Shown: positions 9,054 to 19,309 of the stretch, in pieces | Position numbering within the stretch: the stretch's first letter is position 1 | How the letters are laid out: every line of letters starts with the position of its first letter | Origin: an uncultured Rubripirellula sp. | Lineage (GTDB): Bacteria; Planctomycetota; Planctomycetia; Pirellulales; Pirellulaceae | Length of the DNA stretch: 64,000 bases | Assembly: GCA_938075415.1 (NCBI GenBank) | Contig: CALJHC010000003.1 | Span: forward strand, 496,001 to 560,000 | Direction of reading: 5' to 3' | Program-made: the position numbers and the translations under genes | The notes under the pieces: generated by a model | The model's input: only the letters and a program-made list of their open reading frames with translations | What the model was told of the DNA's origin: nothing | Databases searched by the model: none

Positions 9054-12000
9054 TTGAAAAGAGTCTCAAACGTGCTGACGCGAATCGCTTCACAGTTTGT
9101 TTTTGGTTGGCTAATCCCAATCGCCGGCCTCTGCTTGCTCACCGCGTCTTCGGTCATTGCCCAAGACGCACCGCCAACCTCGGCTGCAGAGAATAATGAA
9201 GACGTTCAACAGGTCAGTTTTGCCGACGACATCAGTCCAATCTTTAGCAGGCACTGCTACGGATGCCACCAAGGAGCCAAACAGCTTGGCTCTTTCGTGA
9301 TGACAGAATTTGAACGGCTACTCTCGGGTGGAGAATCCGGTCAAAAAGCGGTGGTTCCCGGCAAGCCTGATGAAAGCTACTTGGTTGAATTGATCACACC
9401 GATCGATGGGCATGCGGAGATGCCCAACGAACCCTACCCGGCCCTGAGTGATGTTGAAGTCGACCTTGTTCGTCAGTGGATAGCAGAGGGTGCCATAAAT
9501 GATGCTCCACAAGATCGACCAAGCTACGACCCAGATCATCCCCCCACCTATGCAGGTGCTCCAGCGATTCCATCCATGGATGTTTCGCCTGATGGAACAA
9601 TCATCGCAATAGCAGGCTATCACGAGGTTCTACTGCTGGACTCAACCACTGGCAAGATTCGCTCGAGATTGATTGGACTAAGTCCGCGAATCAACGCGGT
9701 TCATTTTTCCCCTGATGGCAAGCGGATTGCTGCGCTGGGTGGAACACCCGGAGAGCGAGGTGAAGTTCAGATATGGGAAGTAGATACGAATGAACTTTCA
9801 CTCTCACAGATGATTACTTATGACACATTGACCGGAGCGAGTTGGTCGCCAGACGGAACCAAACTTGCTTTCGGAGCGAATGACAATGTTGTTCGTGCAA
9901 TCGACACCGGATCAGGAGAGCAGGTTCTGTTTCAGGGTGCACATGAGGACTGGGTTCGCGACACCGCCTTCACACCAGATGGAACCCACGTCATCAGTGT
10001 TGCCCGCGACATGTCATGCAAACTGACTGAAGTTGCGACGGAAAGATTTATCGACAACATCACTTCCATCACTCCTGGTGCGTTGTCCGGTGGTTTGAGC
10101 AGCGTTGTCTCGCACCCAAGTCGAAATGAAATTTTTGTCGGAGGTGCAGATGGAGTTGCCAAGGTCTACCGAATCTTTCGAATCACCGCGAGGAAAATTG
10201 GTGATGATGCAAATCTGATTCGTCGAATGCCTGAAATGCCAGGTCGAATTTTCAATGTTGCAATCAACCATGATGCAACCTTGCTGGCCGCTGCTTCAAC
10301 CCTCAATGGGCATAGTGAAATCAGGATATGGAAATATGATTTTTCCGGTGAATTAGAAGAAGAAATCAAGAAAATCCTAGCAAAACGTGACACCGACCGT
10401 AACGCTGAAGAAAAGAAAAAAGTCGAATTGCATCGCGGCGGCGTTGTCACCGAAGTCATGCGATTTTCGGTTCCACAAGGCGCGATTTACTCATTGGATT
10501 TCTCGCACGACAACTCCGTGATTGCTGCTTCCGACGACGGTGTGCTTCGTCAAATCTCAACTGATGGCAAGCTAATTGCAGAACATCAACTGATGGAGGT
10601 ACTCACATCGGCTGATGTTCAATCCCTTGCTTTTGATGCCAAGCAGTGGATGTCGGATAAAAATCAACCCGTAACCGATCTTAGCTCGCAGAACAGCGAG
10701 AAAGTATCAGATCTTCAGGTTGCTGAACTGATTGTTCAACCCGAAAATCTTCAACTCAATTCACCTTACGAATACACGCAACTGATCGTCACGGCCAAGC
10801 AAACTGATGGTTCACTGGTTGATGTAACCCGACAAAGCTCAATCGAGGTTCCGCAATGGCTCGGCAAAGAAACCGGCGGCCTAATCAGAGCGACAGAAAA
10901 TGGCGCAGGTGAGATTTCAATCACCTTCCAAGATCGGCAAGTCAAAATTGCCGCAACCGCCAGAGACATCATTGGTGATACGGAAGCACATGGCAAAGTT
11001 GACTACCTGAGAGATGTTAATCCCGTCCTGAGTCGCCTTGGTTGTAATCAAGGCACCTGCCACGGAGCGCAGAAGGGAAAAGCGGGCTTCAAACTGTCAC
11101 TGCGAGGCTACGACGCAGTTTACGATTTACGAGCATTGACCGACGATCTTGCAGCGAGACGAATCAATGCAGCGGCACCTGATGCATCGCTGATGCTTCG
11201 CAAGCCGCTCGGCGAAACTCCACACCAAGGTGGGGTTCTGATGAGTCCGGGCGATCCCTACCACAGTATCCTTCGACGCTGGATCTCGGATGGCAGCACG
11301 GTAAATCATGATGCTGACAGAGTTGTCAAGATTGAAGTGCAACCCATGAATCCGGTTGTTCAAGCCATCGCATCGCAGCAGCAGGTACGTGTCATTGCCT
11401 ACTACGGCGACGGAGCCAAGAGGGATGTAACTCGTGAATCGTTTATCCAAAGCGGCAACACCGAAGTTGCAACAACCGACAGCACGGGGTTATTGACGTC
11501 GGTTCGTCGGGGCGAAGCGCCAATCCTTGCTAGGTATGAAGGGGCTTACGCAGCAACCACCCTTACCGTCATGGGTGATCGAGATGGATTCGAACCAGAA
11601 CCGAACGAATCTTGGAGCAGAATCGATGAACTGGTTGCCCAAAAATGGAACCGGGTGAAAGTCACACCAAGTCAGACTTGCGATGATGCCACTTTCTTGC
11701 GTCGGGTGTATCTCGACCTGACGGGACTCCCACCCTCGAGTGACGAGGTCAGGGCATTCATGCAAGATGCAACAGAAACCCGTGAGAAGCGGTCAAGGAT
11801 TATTGATCAATTGATCGGCAGTGAGGCCTATGTCGAGTACTGGACGAACAAATGGGCTGACCTCTTGCAGGTAAATCGCAAATTCTTGGGAGTCGAGGGG
11901 AGTGTCAAGTTTCGGAATTGGATTCGTACGGCAATCAACGAAAACCGACCCTACGATCAGTTTGCCGGTGAGATCCTGACGGCATCAGGATCAAACAATG

Positions 12001-14279
12001 AAACACCACCTGCATCGTATTACAAGGTACTGCGAACGCCTGAAGACACGATGGAAAATACCACTCACCTCTTCCTCGGCATTCGCTTCAACTGCAACAA
12101 ATGCCATGACCATCCGTTCGAACGCTGGACACAGAATCAGTATTACGAAATGGCGTCCTTCTTCGCCCAATTTGCACTTGAGAAGGATCCAGAATCTGGA
12201 GATCGGAAAATTGGCGGAACCGCTGTAGAGTCCGCCAAGCCACTCTTCGAAAAAGTGGTGGATAAAAACACTGGTGAAATCAATCACCCGCAAACCAACG
12301 ATGTGGTGATTCCTAAATTCCCCTATGAGCTCACCTCGGCCAACGCGACTTCGCTCGAAACTGACCAAGAACAACCAAAGGAGACCGAAGCATCACCGAC
12401 AACACGTCGAGAACAGCTTGCCGCTTGGATCACGGCGAGTGAAAATCCCTACTTTGCCCGCAGTTATGTCAACCGCCTGTGGGGCTACCTTTTTGGTGTC
12501 GGTCTAATCGAACCCATCGATGACATCCGAGCGGGGAACCCACCCACGAATCCGGAATTACTGGACCATCTTGAACAGGTATTCATTGATTCCAACTTTG
12601 ATGTCGCATCAATGCATCGTTTGATCTGCAACAGTCGCACCTACCAATTGAGCGTGGATACCAATCGTTGGAACGAGGATGACAAAATCAACTACTCGCA
12701 TGCATTACCAAGACGGCTGCCCGCAGAAGTCATTTACGATGCAGTTCACGCCGTCACGGGTGCAGCAAGTGCGATCCCGGGTGTGCCAGCAGGCACACGA
12801 GCCGCGGCGCTTTCAGATTCAGGTGTTAAACTCGCTGATGGCTTCCTTCAAAACTTTGGACGTCCGGTCCGGGAAAGTTCCTGCGAATGCGAACGCTCAT
12901 CGGACCTACAATTAGGTCCCGTGATGGCATTGATTAGCGGTCCAACCATTGGAACGGCGATTGCCGATCCAAAAAACGAGTTGGAAAAAATTGTTGCCAG
13001 CCATCCCGACGACGAATCGATGGCGGAGGAAATATTCCTTCGCGCATTGGGTCGTAAACCGACCGATCCAGAAAAAGCTGCTTTCGGCCAAGTTAGTGAC
13101 CTCATTCGAGACAGTCACACCAGCTTGACCGCTGATCTGCAACAGGCTGAGTCTCAATGGAAGATTCGACGCGATGAACTGGAAAAGCAGCGAGAAGAGC
13201 GACTCGTGGAGATCGGAAAGAAAATTGACACCAGAAAAGAATCAATACGACCTGAACGGGAAAGATTGGAAAAAGAGCGTACCGATCGCATCGCCGCCGC
13301 TCAAAAAGTTGTTGACGATGCAAAAGCAAATCTGGAATCCAAAGTTGATCAATTAACGGAAACGCAAAAGACAGCCATTGAGTGGCATCCGCTTGCCGCG
13401 CAAACTCTCGAAGCTTCAAACAAAGCGACGCTGATACCCAAACCTGACCGATCCATTGTTGCCAGTGGAAATAAGGACAAGGGTATCTACACGATCACCG
13501 TTTCCACACAACTTCACAACATCTCGGGAATTCGGCTGGAAGCGCTCAGTGACCCGGAATTGCCAGCTAAAGGACCCGGCCTAGCCAACAATGGCAACTT
13601 CGTCGTGACTGAGCTGGAGGTATTTGCAGCCCCTGTTGATCAGCCTGAAGCTCTTACCAAGGTGAAAATTGCCAGCGGCATCGCCGATTTCTTGCAGGAA
13701 GGGTTCCAAATCGCACAAGCGTTCAACGGTGAAACCAAATCACAAAAGGGGTGGGCGATTTCCGCTGCGATGGGTCACGATCACTGGGCGACCTTCCGAC
13801 TTGAGAAGCCAATTCAGCACGACCAAGGAACGATTCTTACTTTTAAACTTCATCAATTTCACAACGCCGCTGACCATCGTCTTGGTCGGTTTCGAATCAG
13901 TGCAACCACCGCCACAGGAGAAATCCCGTTAGGACAGCCCGAAACCTTTGCGGCAACCTTGGCCACTGCCAAACCGGCTCGTGCAGAAGCCGAACAAAAG
14001 AAGTTAATCGAATACCTGACCATCACCGATAACGAAGTCAGAAAAGCCAACCAAGGTCTGGCGACGGCCAAGCAACCAGTTCCTCCTGATCCCGAGTTGG
14101 TTCAACTGGAACAACGCAAGACAGCGTTTTCAAAACCCACCCCGGATGACCCACAACTTGTCCAAATGCGGGAAGATGCCAAGCAGAGCGCGATTCAGCT
14201 TGAGCAGATACGTTTAACTGCTGCAGAGGACCTGACATGGGCACTGATCAATAGCCCAGCGTTTCTATTCAATCACTAG
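9054..14279 (+). CDS. Giant PSCyt1 / WD40 / DUF1549 / DUF1553 surface protein
   Basis: Exported protein of about 1740 residues, typical of planctomycetes; its reaction is unknown. I start it at TTG 9054 because the next residues form a signal peptide (SQFVFGWLIPIAGLCLLTAS then SVIAQ); GTG 9072 is an alternative, and the frame is open from 8889. Order: a planctomycete cytochrome-c domain with CYGCH (coding from 9255); WD40-like repeats coded from about 9570 to 10600; a bacterial Ig-like segment; a second cysteine motif GCNQGTCHG (near 11041); DUF1549 (DDATFLRRVYLDLTGLPPSS); a second Ig-like/CNKCHDHPFE segment; DUF1553 (FARSYVNRLWGYLFGVGLIE). A charged coiled coil (coded 13140-13380) and a C-terminal tail follow. 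A DUF1501 gene follows 73 bp on, the usual partner. Confidence 0.9.
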   Translation: MKRVSNVLTRIASQFVFGWLIPIAGLCLLTASSVIAQDAPPTSAAENNEDVQQVSFADDISPIFSRHCYGCHQGAKQLGSFVMTEFERLLSGGESGQKAVVPGKPDESYLVELITPIDGHAEMPNEPYPALSDVEVDLVRQWIAEGAINDAPQDRPSYDPDHPPTYAGAPAIPSMDVSPDGTIIAIAGYHEVLLLDSTTGKIRSRLIGLSPRINAVHFSPDGKRIAALGGTPGERGEVQIWEVDTNELSLSQMITYDTLTGASWSPDGTKLAFGANDNVVRAIDTGSGEQVLFQGAHEDWVRDTAFTPDGTHVISVARDMSCKLTEVATERFIDNITSITPGALSGGLSSVVSHPSRNEIFVGGADGVAKVYRIFRITARKIGDDANLIRRMPEMPGRIFNVAINHDATLLAAASTLNGHSEIRIWKYDFSGELEEEIKKILAKRDTDRNAEEKKKVELHRGGVVTEVMRFSVPQGAIYSLDFSHDNSVIAASDDGVLRQISTDGKLIAEHQLMEVLTSADVQSLAFDAKQWMSDKNQPVTDLSSQNSEKVSDLQVAELIVQPENLQLNSPYEYTQLIVTAKQTDGSLVDVTRQSSIEVPQWLGKETGGLIRATENGAGEISITFQDRQVKIAATARDIIGDTEAHGKVDYLRDVNPVLSRLGCNQGTCHGAQKGKAGFKLSLRGYDAVYDLRALTDDLAARRINAAAPDASLMLRKPLGETPHQGGVLMSPGDPYHSILRRWISDGSTVNHDADRVVKIEVQPMNPVVQAIASQQQVRVIAYYGDGAKRDVTRESFIQSGNTEVATTDSTGLLTSVRRGEAPILARYEGAYAATTLTVMGDRDGFEPEPNESWSRIDELVAQKWNRVKVTPSQTCDDATFLRRVYLDLTGLPPSSDEVRAFMQDATETREKRSRIIDQLIGSEAYVEYWTNKWADLLQVNRKFLGVEGSVKFRNWIRTAINENRPYDQFAGEILTASGSNNETPPASYYKVLRTPEDTMENTTHLFLGIRFNCNKCHDHPFERWTQNQYYEMASFFAQFALEKDPESGDRKIGGTAVESAKPLFEKVVDKNTGEINHPQTNDVVIPKFPYELTSANATSLETDQEQPKETEASPTTRREQLAAWITASENPYFARSYVNRLWGYLFGVGLIEPIDDIRAGNPPTNPELLDHLEQVFIDSNFDVASMHRLICNSRTYQLSVDTNRWNEDDKINYSHALPRRLPAEVIYDAVHAVTGAASAIPGVPAGTRAAALSDSGVKLADGFLQNFGRPVRESSCECERSSDLQLGPVMALISGPTIGTAIADPKNELEKIVASHPDDESMAEEIFLRALGRKPTDPEKAAFGQVSDLIRDSHTSLTADLQQAESQWKIRRDELEKQREERLVEIGKKIDTRKESIRPERERLEKERTDRIAAAQKVVDDAKANLESKVDQLTETQKTAIEWHPLAAQTLEASNKATLIPKPDRSIVASGNKDKGIYTITVSTQLHNISGIRLEALSDPELPAKGPGLANNGNFVVTELEVFAAPVDQPEALTKVKIASGIADFLQEGFQIAQAFNGETKSQKGWAISAAMGHDHWATFRLEKPIQHDQGTILTFKLHQFHNAADHRLGRFRISATTATGEIPLGQPETFAATLATAKPARAEAEQKKLIEYLTITDNEVRKANQGLATAKQPVPPDPELVQLEQRKTAFSKPTPDDPQLVQMREDAKQSAIQLEQIRLTAAEDLTWALINSPAFLFNH

Positions 14280-14352
14280 CTTGAGCTGGAAATTGAATCG
14301 GCACTGAGAATTCAAACACAAGACTGTTTAACACCACCCCGGAGACTTCGCG

Positions 14353-15843
14353 ATGCTTTCTTTTAAAGGCTTCAAAGCCAAAGATCTTTGCGATCCAAAC
14401 CTAGCACCCGGCCGCCGAACCTTTCTGCGAGTCGGTGGCTGTGGAATGCTCGGCCTCTCACTACCGTCCCTGATGGCATTACAAGCCAACGGTGCAGATA
14501 GCCTTGTGAAACAGGGTGAGGCACTTCCCTCTGGTGGTCCTGGTTGGGGAAAAGCGAAAAGTATCATTCTTGTCTACTTGCAAGGTGGACCAAGCCATCT
14601 TGATCTCTGGGATCCTAAAGAGAACGTTCCAGATAACGTCAAAAGTGTATTTGGGAATATCAGTACACAAATCCCCGGAATTCAGTACACCGAAAACCTG
14701 CCGAAACTCGCCCAAATTAATGATCGTTTCACCATGATTCGGTCCATGTCCTACACTCCCAACGGATTGTTCAATCACACTGCGGCGATCTATCAGATGA
14801 TGACCGGCTACACGACCGATAAGGTCAGTCCATCAGGTCAACTGGAACCACCCAGCCCAAAAGATTTCCCGAACTTTGGAAGCAACCTGATCAAAATGCG
14901 TCCAGTCGACGAACCGATGCTTCCATTCGTCATGCTGCCTCGCCCACTGCAAGAATCTAATGTGGTCGGCAAGGGAGGCACCGCAGGGTTCTTGGGAAAG
15001 GCCTATGACCCCTACACGCTCTATCCGAGTGGCGATGATTTGGACATGAACAAGATGGACCGAATCAAAATTGACGACTTAAAGCTACGTCCAGAAGTCT
15101 TCAGCGTTCGCCTTCAGCGTCGCGCCAAACTACGGGACCTTCTGAATCAACAGATGCCCGCGATCAACAAAGCGGTGGAATCCTACGAACTTGATGAGTA
15201 TTACGACCGCGCTCTGTCTTTAATTGTTTCCGGACGCGCACGACAAGCGTTTGACCTAAGCTTGGAATCCGACGCAACGAAAGAGCAATATGGCCGAAAC
15301 ACTTTTGGGCAAAGTTGCTTACTCGCCCGCCGTCTGGTGGAGGCCGGAACCAGGGTTGTGGAAGTCATCTGGCCCAAGGTTGCCAATAGCGACAACCATT
15401 CGTGGGATCACCATGTTGGTCTAAGCAAACGCATGAAAGATCAATCGGCGCCGATGCTGGATACAGGTCTTTCGGGACTCATCACAGATCTCGATGATCG
15501 CGGGATGCTTGAAGACACCTTAGTTGTGGCCGTTGGTGAATTTGGGCGCAGTCCCCAGCGTGGCGTCAGCACAAGTGGAAACAACAACACGGATGATGGT
15601 CGTGATCATTGGCCATACTGTTACACCGCCGTCATGGCCGGTGCTGGCACAAAGCGTGGTTATGTGCATGGGAAGAGTGATAAAACAGCGTCGGCACCTT
15701 TGGAAGATCCAGTTCATCCATCAGAACTGCTCGCCACGATCTATCATAGTTTTGGAATCCACCCTGAGACCATCGTCTACAACCACCTCAATCAACCCCG
15801 CGAACTTGTCAAAGCTGAAGCAATTACACGTTTACTCAGTTAG
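14353..15843 (+). CDS. DUF1501 family protein (sulfatase-like fold), Tat-exported
   Basis: Product of 496 residues, the usual operon partner of DUF1549/DUF1553 proteins. The N-terminus carries a Tat-type signal ([20 protein letters not shown]), so it is probably exported folded. Family-typical segments include [19 protein letters not shown], the [20 protein letters not shown] step, [20 protein letters not shown], and [12 protein letters not shown] followed by [17 protein letters not shown]. The Asp, His and Glu residues in these blocks resemble a metal-binding alkaline-phosphatase-like core, but no substrate is known. Start: ATG 14353, with CGGAGA 11 bases upstream. It probably shares a transcript with the preceding gene. 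Confidence 0.9.
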   Translation: MLSFKGFKAKDLCDPNLAPGRRTFLRVGGCGMLGLSLPSLMALQANGADSLVKQGEALPSGGPGWGKAKSIILVYLQGGPSHLDLWDPKENVPDNVKSVFGNISTQIPGIQYTENLPKLAQINDRFTMIRSMSYTPNGLFNHTAAIYQMMTGYTTDKVSPSGQLEPPSPKDFPNFGSNLIKMRPVDEPMLPFVMLPRPLQESNVVGKGGTAGFLGKAYDPYTLYPSGDDLDMNKMDRIKIDDLKLRPEVFSVRLQRRAKLRDLLNQQMPAINKAVESYELDEYYDRALSLIVSGRARQAFDLSLESDATKEQYGRNTFGQSCLLARRLVEAGTRVVEVIWPKVANSDNHSWDHHVGLSKRMKDQSAPMLDTGLSGLITDLDDRGMLEDTLVVAVGEFGRSPQRGVSTSGNNNTDDGRDHWPYCYTAVMAGAGTKRGYVHGKSDKTASAPLEDPVHPSELLATIYHSFGIHPETIVYNHLNQPRELVKAEAITRLLS

Positions 15844-16446
15844 CGAGGCCCCGATACTTGACGGTGCGACATGTCCTTAACGGCATCAAATTTCCTCATT
15901 GAAATGCGACTTCTAACGCGCGTCATCTTTTCCGGTCTGGTTCTTACAAACAGTTGCTGGGATCCCCTCAGCAAAGGTGGGTTGCCGCTCAGGATCCCTG
16001 AGATCACTGCATCGCGTGATGAATTAATCCTTCATCTGGGTCTCTAAAGAAGACAAAACAGAAGAACATGGAGATTGCCATCACCATGAGATCACGAGTA
16101 TGGATCGAATCAGGAATATCGCATCAGAAAGACCAACAGCTCAAAAGCTCTACTTATCACTCGTTGGACGAGTCTTCCTCATCCCGTTGCTTCAATCTCG
16201 CAATTCTCACTGATTTCCGAGTTACCACTCAAAGACAATTTAAACAGTGAATCCATTCGGAGAATGACGGCGGAACACCAAGCATGTCGCATTGGGATTT
16301 GCTGAACGGCTTCCGTTTCAAGCCTATCAGCCACTGAAATAACGGATCACGTGTTTAACGGTAGGCAACTGACTCGCAGCAAACGACTGGTGCGAATGTC
16401 CGTGAAAAACTTGACTCAAAAGCGATTGAACTGACGCAAGGTAAAA
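15844..16446. other. 603-bp gap between convergent DUF1501 and tatD genes
   Basis: No established gene. A 58-codon plus frame at 15871-16047 (MSLTASNFLIEMRLLTRVIF then a hydrophobic stretch ending in SC) could be a tiny exported peptide, but its lipobox is poor and no ribosome site is evident. A 60-codon frame at 16068-16250 looks random. No strong terminator hairpin was found. Confidence 0.4.
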
Positions 16447-17220
16447 TCAAGGAAGCTGCAACAGTCTCTTAGCGTTTTGGGTTGTCACTTCCGCAAGATA
16501 GTCAGAAGAGACCCCGCGAGTTTCAGCTAGGCAATCCAAAATATGCCGGACACGCTCTGGCTCATTTGGACGCCGACCACGAAGCGGCTCCGGACTCAAA
16601 TAAGGAGAATCTGTCTCAATAAGCAAACGATCCTCCGGGATCATCTTTGCCACCTCTCGCAAAGCATCATTTTTCTTGAACGTAACCATCCCCGCAAAAC
16701 TGATAAACAGACCCAACTCCAAACACTGCTTTGCAAGTGCCTCATCACCGGTGAAAGAATGCATCACCCCCGGAGGGATGACGGACTGAAGACCCAGTTG
16801 CTCAACGATCTCATTCCCACTTTCCCGCATGTGAATGACCATTGGCAATCCTGTGTTCCGGCAGAGTCCGATGTGATCGTCGAAAAACTGTTTTTGCACT
16901 TCGATTGGCGTGTCATCCCAGTAACAATCAATGCCGGTTTCGCCAATCGCTCTTACACCCGGGTAAGCGGCTAATTCCGCCACCTGCTCGAAATCATGCT
17001 CTCCTGCCTCACCAGCAGAATTGGGTTGGATTCCAATCGCAGCATAGAGATACCCGGGATACTTAGCGGCCAGATCGCACGCCAAACGACTCGTTTGGAG
17101 ATCAACACCAATGACAAGAATACCCTCCAGTCCCGATGCCTTGGCTCGGTCAATGACCGCATCCATCTGATCGGTAAAATCGGGCGAATTGAGATGCGCG
17201 TGGGTGTCGAATAACCTCAA
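16447..17220 (-). CDS. tatD: TatD family metal-dependent hydrolase (DNase)
   Basis: Probable metal-dependent nuclease of the amidohydrolase fold. I choose TTG 17220 as start: it sits 2 nt after the stop of the upstream cdsA gene and gives the family N-terminus MRLFDTHAHLN. The frame stays open upstream to 17274, but that would overlap cdsA. The product has 257 residues, the usual length. Metal ligands are visible: HAH (H7, H9), the glutamate in IGETGIDCYWDD, the histidine in MVIHMRES, the histidine in MHSFTGD, and the aspartate in ETDSPYLSPEPLRGRRPNEP. It is the last gene of the leuB-cdsA-tatD run and is probably translationally coupled. Confidence 0.92.
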   Translation of the reverse strand: MRLFDTHAHLNSPDFTDQMDAVIDRAKASGLEGILVIGVDLQTSRLACDLAAKYPGYLYAAIGIQPNSAGEAGEHDFEQVAELAAYPGVRAIGETGIDCYWDDTPIEVQKQFFDDHIGLCRNTGLPMVIHMRESGNEIVEQLGLQSVIPPGVMHSFTGDEALAKQCLELGLFISFAGMVTFKKNDALREVAKMIPEDRLLIETDSPYLSPEPLRGRRPNEPERVRHILDCLAETRGVSSDYLAEVTTQNAKRLLQLP

Positions 17221-17222
17221 AA

Positions 17223-18233
17223 TTAGACCCAGAAGAATCGAGTGAAGTGATAGAAGACAGGAGCTGCGAAACAAATGCTATCGATCTGATCTAACAAGCC
17301 GGCATGCCCCTGAACCAGAGTCCCTGTGTCGGTTACACCTCGGTCACGTTTGATTGCACTCATGGTCATGGTTCCACCACAAGCCATCACCGTCACCACC
17401 GCTCCCAACATTCCGGCTTCCCACCAATGAAATGGTGTCGACCACCAAAGGGTTGCTGCGATGAATCCTGTCGTGACCATACTGCCCAGCAAGCCCTCCC
17501 ATGTACGAGATGCATTGATCCGTTCGGCAATCACATGGCGACCTGCTAGCTTGCCCCAAGCACGCTCGAAAACCGATGCCAACTGAGCGATCAAGATCAA
17601 GAAGACTAACACGCTGGCAGTACCACCGTCCCACGGTTCACCATCAGTTTGAACGAGCTTTAGATCAAGAATTGCCGGAGCATAGCTAAGTGAGTAGACA
17701 CAAATCAATAAGCCAAATTGTATCTTTGCACTGCGTTCAAGAAAACGCTTGTAGTCACCGGCAAACGCCGCGCGTGCTGGAACAAACAAGCTGGCATAAA
17801 CCGGAATGACAATACTGTAGTAGTCGTAATACTCACTACCCAAGCCGATCAAGAGGTATTGAAGCGGCGTGAAGATAAAGAACACCCAAAACAGCGTTCG
17901 GTGATCTCCACGACGCGTGGGTGTCATCGTGATGAACTCTCGCAGTGCCCAGAAGGACACCAATCCAAACAAAACAACAATGCCGATTCGATGAAAGAGG
18001 AAACCAAAAGCGAAAATCGCAACCATCATCCACCAAACTCGCAGTTTGTGATTGAAACGATTAATCAGTGCGGATTCGATCCCTACCTTTTCACGCCGTT
18101 TCAATACAACACCCACCACCGATGCAATGCTCAACGCAATTAAAATAACTGCGAGCAGAACATAGGTTCTGAGGCTGTGCCACTGACCTTCTGCGAGAGG
18201 TGTCAGTACCGGACAAAAGGTTTCGAAATACAT
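17223..18233 (-). CDS. cdsA: Phosphatidate cytidylyltransferase
   Basis: Integral membrane enzyme making CDP-diacylglycerol from phosphatidate and CTP for phospholipid synthesis. About 336 residues with several hydrophobic helices. The C-terminal signature is present in the variant SAIKRDRGVTDTGTLVQGHA followed by GLLDQIDS; the canonical form has S-x-x-K-R-x4-K-D and H-G-G-x-x-D-R-x-D, so two steps differ (K to T before D, and DR to DQ). Start: I favour ATG 18233, just after the leuB stop at 18236-18238; a TTG at 18239 overlaps that stop. The gene sits between leuB and tatD with almost no spacing, so it is probably co-transcribed. Confidence 0.88.
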   Translation of the reverse strand: MYFETFCPVLTPLAEGQWHSLRTYVLLAVILIALSIASVVGVVLKRREKVGIESALINRFNHKLRVWWMMVAIFAFGFLFHRIGIVVLFGLVSFWALREFITMTPTRRGDHRTLFWVFFIFTPLQYLLIGLGSEYYDYYSIVIPVYASLFVPARAAFAGDYKRFLERSAKIQFGLLICVYSLSYAPAILDLKLVQTDGEPWDGGTASVLVFLILIAQLASVFERAWGKLAGRHVIAERINASRTWEGLLGSMVTTGFIAATLWWSTPFHWWEAGMLGAVVTVMACGGTMTMSAIKRDRGVTDTGTLVQGHAGLLDQIDSICFAAPVFYHFTRFFWV

Positions 18234-18235
18234 AC

Positions 18236-19309
18236 TCAATTACTCAATCGTTCTATCACCGCTGCACCCATCTCTTGCGTGCCAATTGCATCCCCACCAC
18301 GAGCGATGTCTGGCGTCCTCAATCCATCGTTTAAAACTTGACTGACGGCATCCTCGATTGCCTTCGCCTCTTCATTCAGATCCAGCGAGTGCCGAAGCAA
18401 CATTGCAGCAGCGAGGATGGTCGCCAAAGGATTTGCAATATTCTCGCCAGCAATATCCGGCGCAGAACCGTGAATCGGCTCGTACAATCCAGGGCCTCCC
18501 GATCCCAGAGATGCACTCGGAAGCATCCCCAATGAGCCAGGCAACATGGATGCTTCATCGGTCAAGATGTCACCAAACATGTTACCTGTGACGACTACAT
18601 CAAAATCACGCGGACGATTGATTAAGTGCATCGCCATCGAATCAACCAAGACTACATCGTAGTCAACGTCCGGAAACTCTTCCGCCATCACGCGGGCCGC
18701 CACTCGTCGCCACAGACGACTCGGCTCGAGAACATTCGCTTTGTCCACACTGGTGAGCCGGTTGCTCCGACTTCGAGCTGCCTTAGCCGCTAATCGAATA
18801 ATTCGCTCCACTTCTGAAACACTGTAAACCATCGACTGATAGGCCGACTCATCGGCTCCTTCGCCACTCGTGCCGGATTCACCAAAGTAAATACCACCAG
18901 TTAGCTCTCTGAAAAACAGGATGTTAGTTCCCTCAATAATTTCCCGCTTCAGCGGTGAGGCATCAACAAGTTGATCAAACAGTTGAATTGGGCGCAGGTT
19001 GGCGAATAAACCCAGCTCTTTTCGAATCTTCAGCAAACCGACTTCGGGACGTGTTTTAGCGGTTGGGTCGTCCCACTTTGGACCACCGACCGCACCCAAC
19101 AGAATTGCCTGAGATTCTCGACACGCAACAATCGTCTCTTGCGGCAAAGGATCACCAGTTTGATCGATCGCAATTCCGCCAATCAAATGAGTGCTAAATT
19201 CAAAATCGTGACCAAATTTACCGGAAATCGTTTCAAGCACACGGGCAGCTTGGCTTGAGATTTCCGGACCGATTCCATCACCTGGCAGTAAGACTATGTT
19301 CGCTTTCAA
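18236..19309 (-). CDS. leuB: 3-isopropylmalate dehydrogenase
   Basis: Catalyses the NAD-dependent oxidative decarboxylation of 3-isopropylmalate in leucine synthesis, in the cytoplasm. 357 residues, normal length. Start ATG 19309 gives [20 protein letters not shown]. Family features: [10 protein letters not shown], the arginine-rich substrate segment near [17 protein letters not shown], the ELTGGIYFG step, the DSMAMHLI segment, and the C-terminal [20 protein letters not shown] followed by [20 protein letters not shown]. It is the first gene of a three-gene minus-strand run with cdsA and tatD, an unusual grouping metabolically. No other leu genes are in the window. Confidence 0.96.
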   Translation of the reverse strand: MKANIVLLPGDGIGPEISSQAARVLETISGKFGHDFEFSTHLIGGIAIDQTGDPLPQETIVACRESQAILLGAVGGPKWDDPTAKTRPEVGLLKIRKELGLFANLRPIQLFDQLVDASPLKREIIEGTNILFFRELTGGIYFGESGTSGEGADESAYQSMVYSVSEVERIIRLAAKAARSRSNRLTSVDKANVLEPSRLWRRVAARVMAEEFPDVDYDVVLVDSMAMHLINRPRDFDVVVTGNMFGDILTDEASMLPGSLGMLPSASLGSGGPGLYEPIHGSAPDIAGENIANPLATILAAAMLLRHSLDLNEEAKAIEDAVSQVLNDGLRTPDIARGGDAIGTQEMGAAVIERLSN

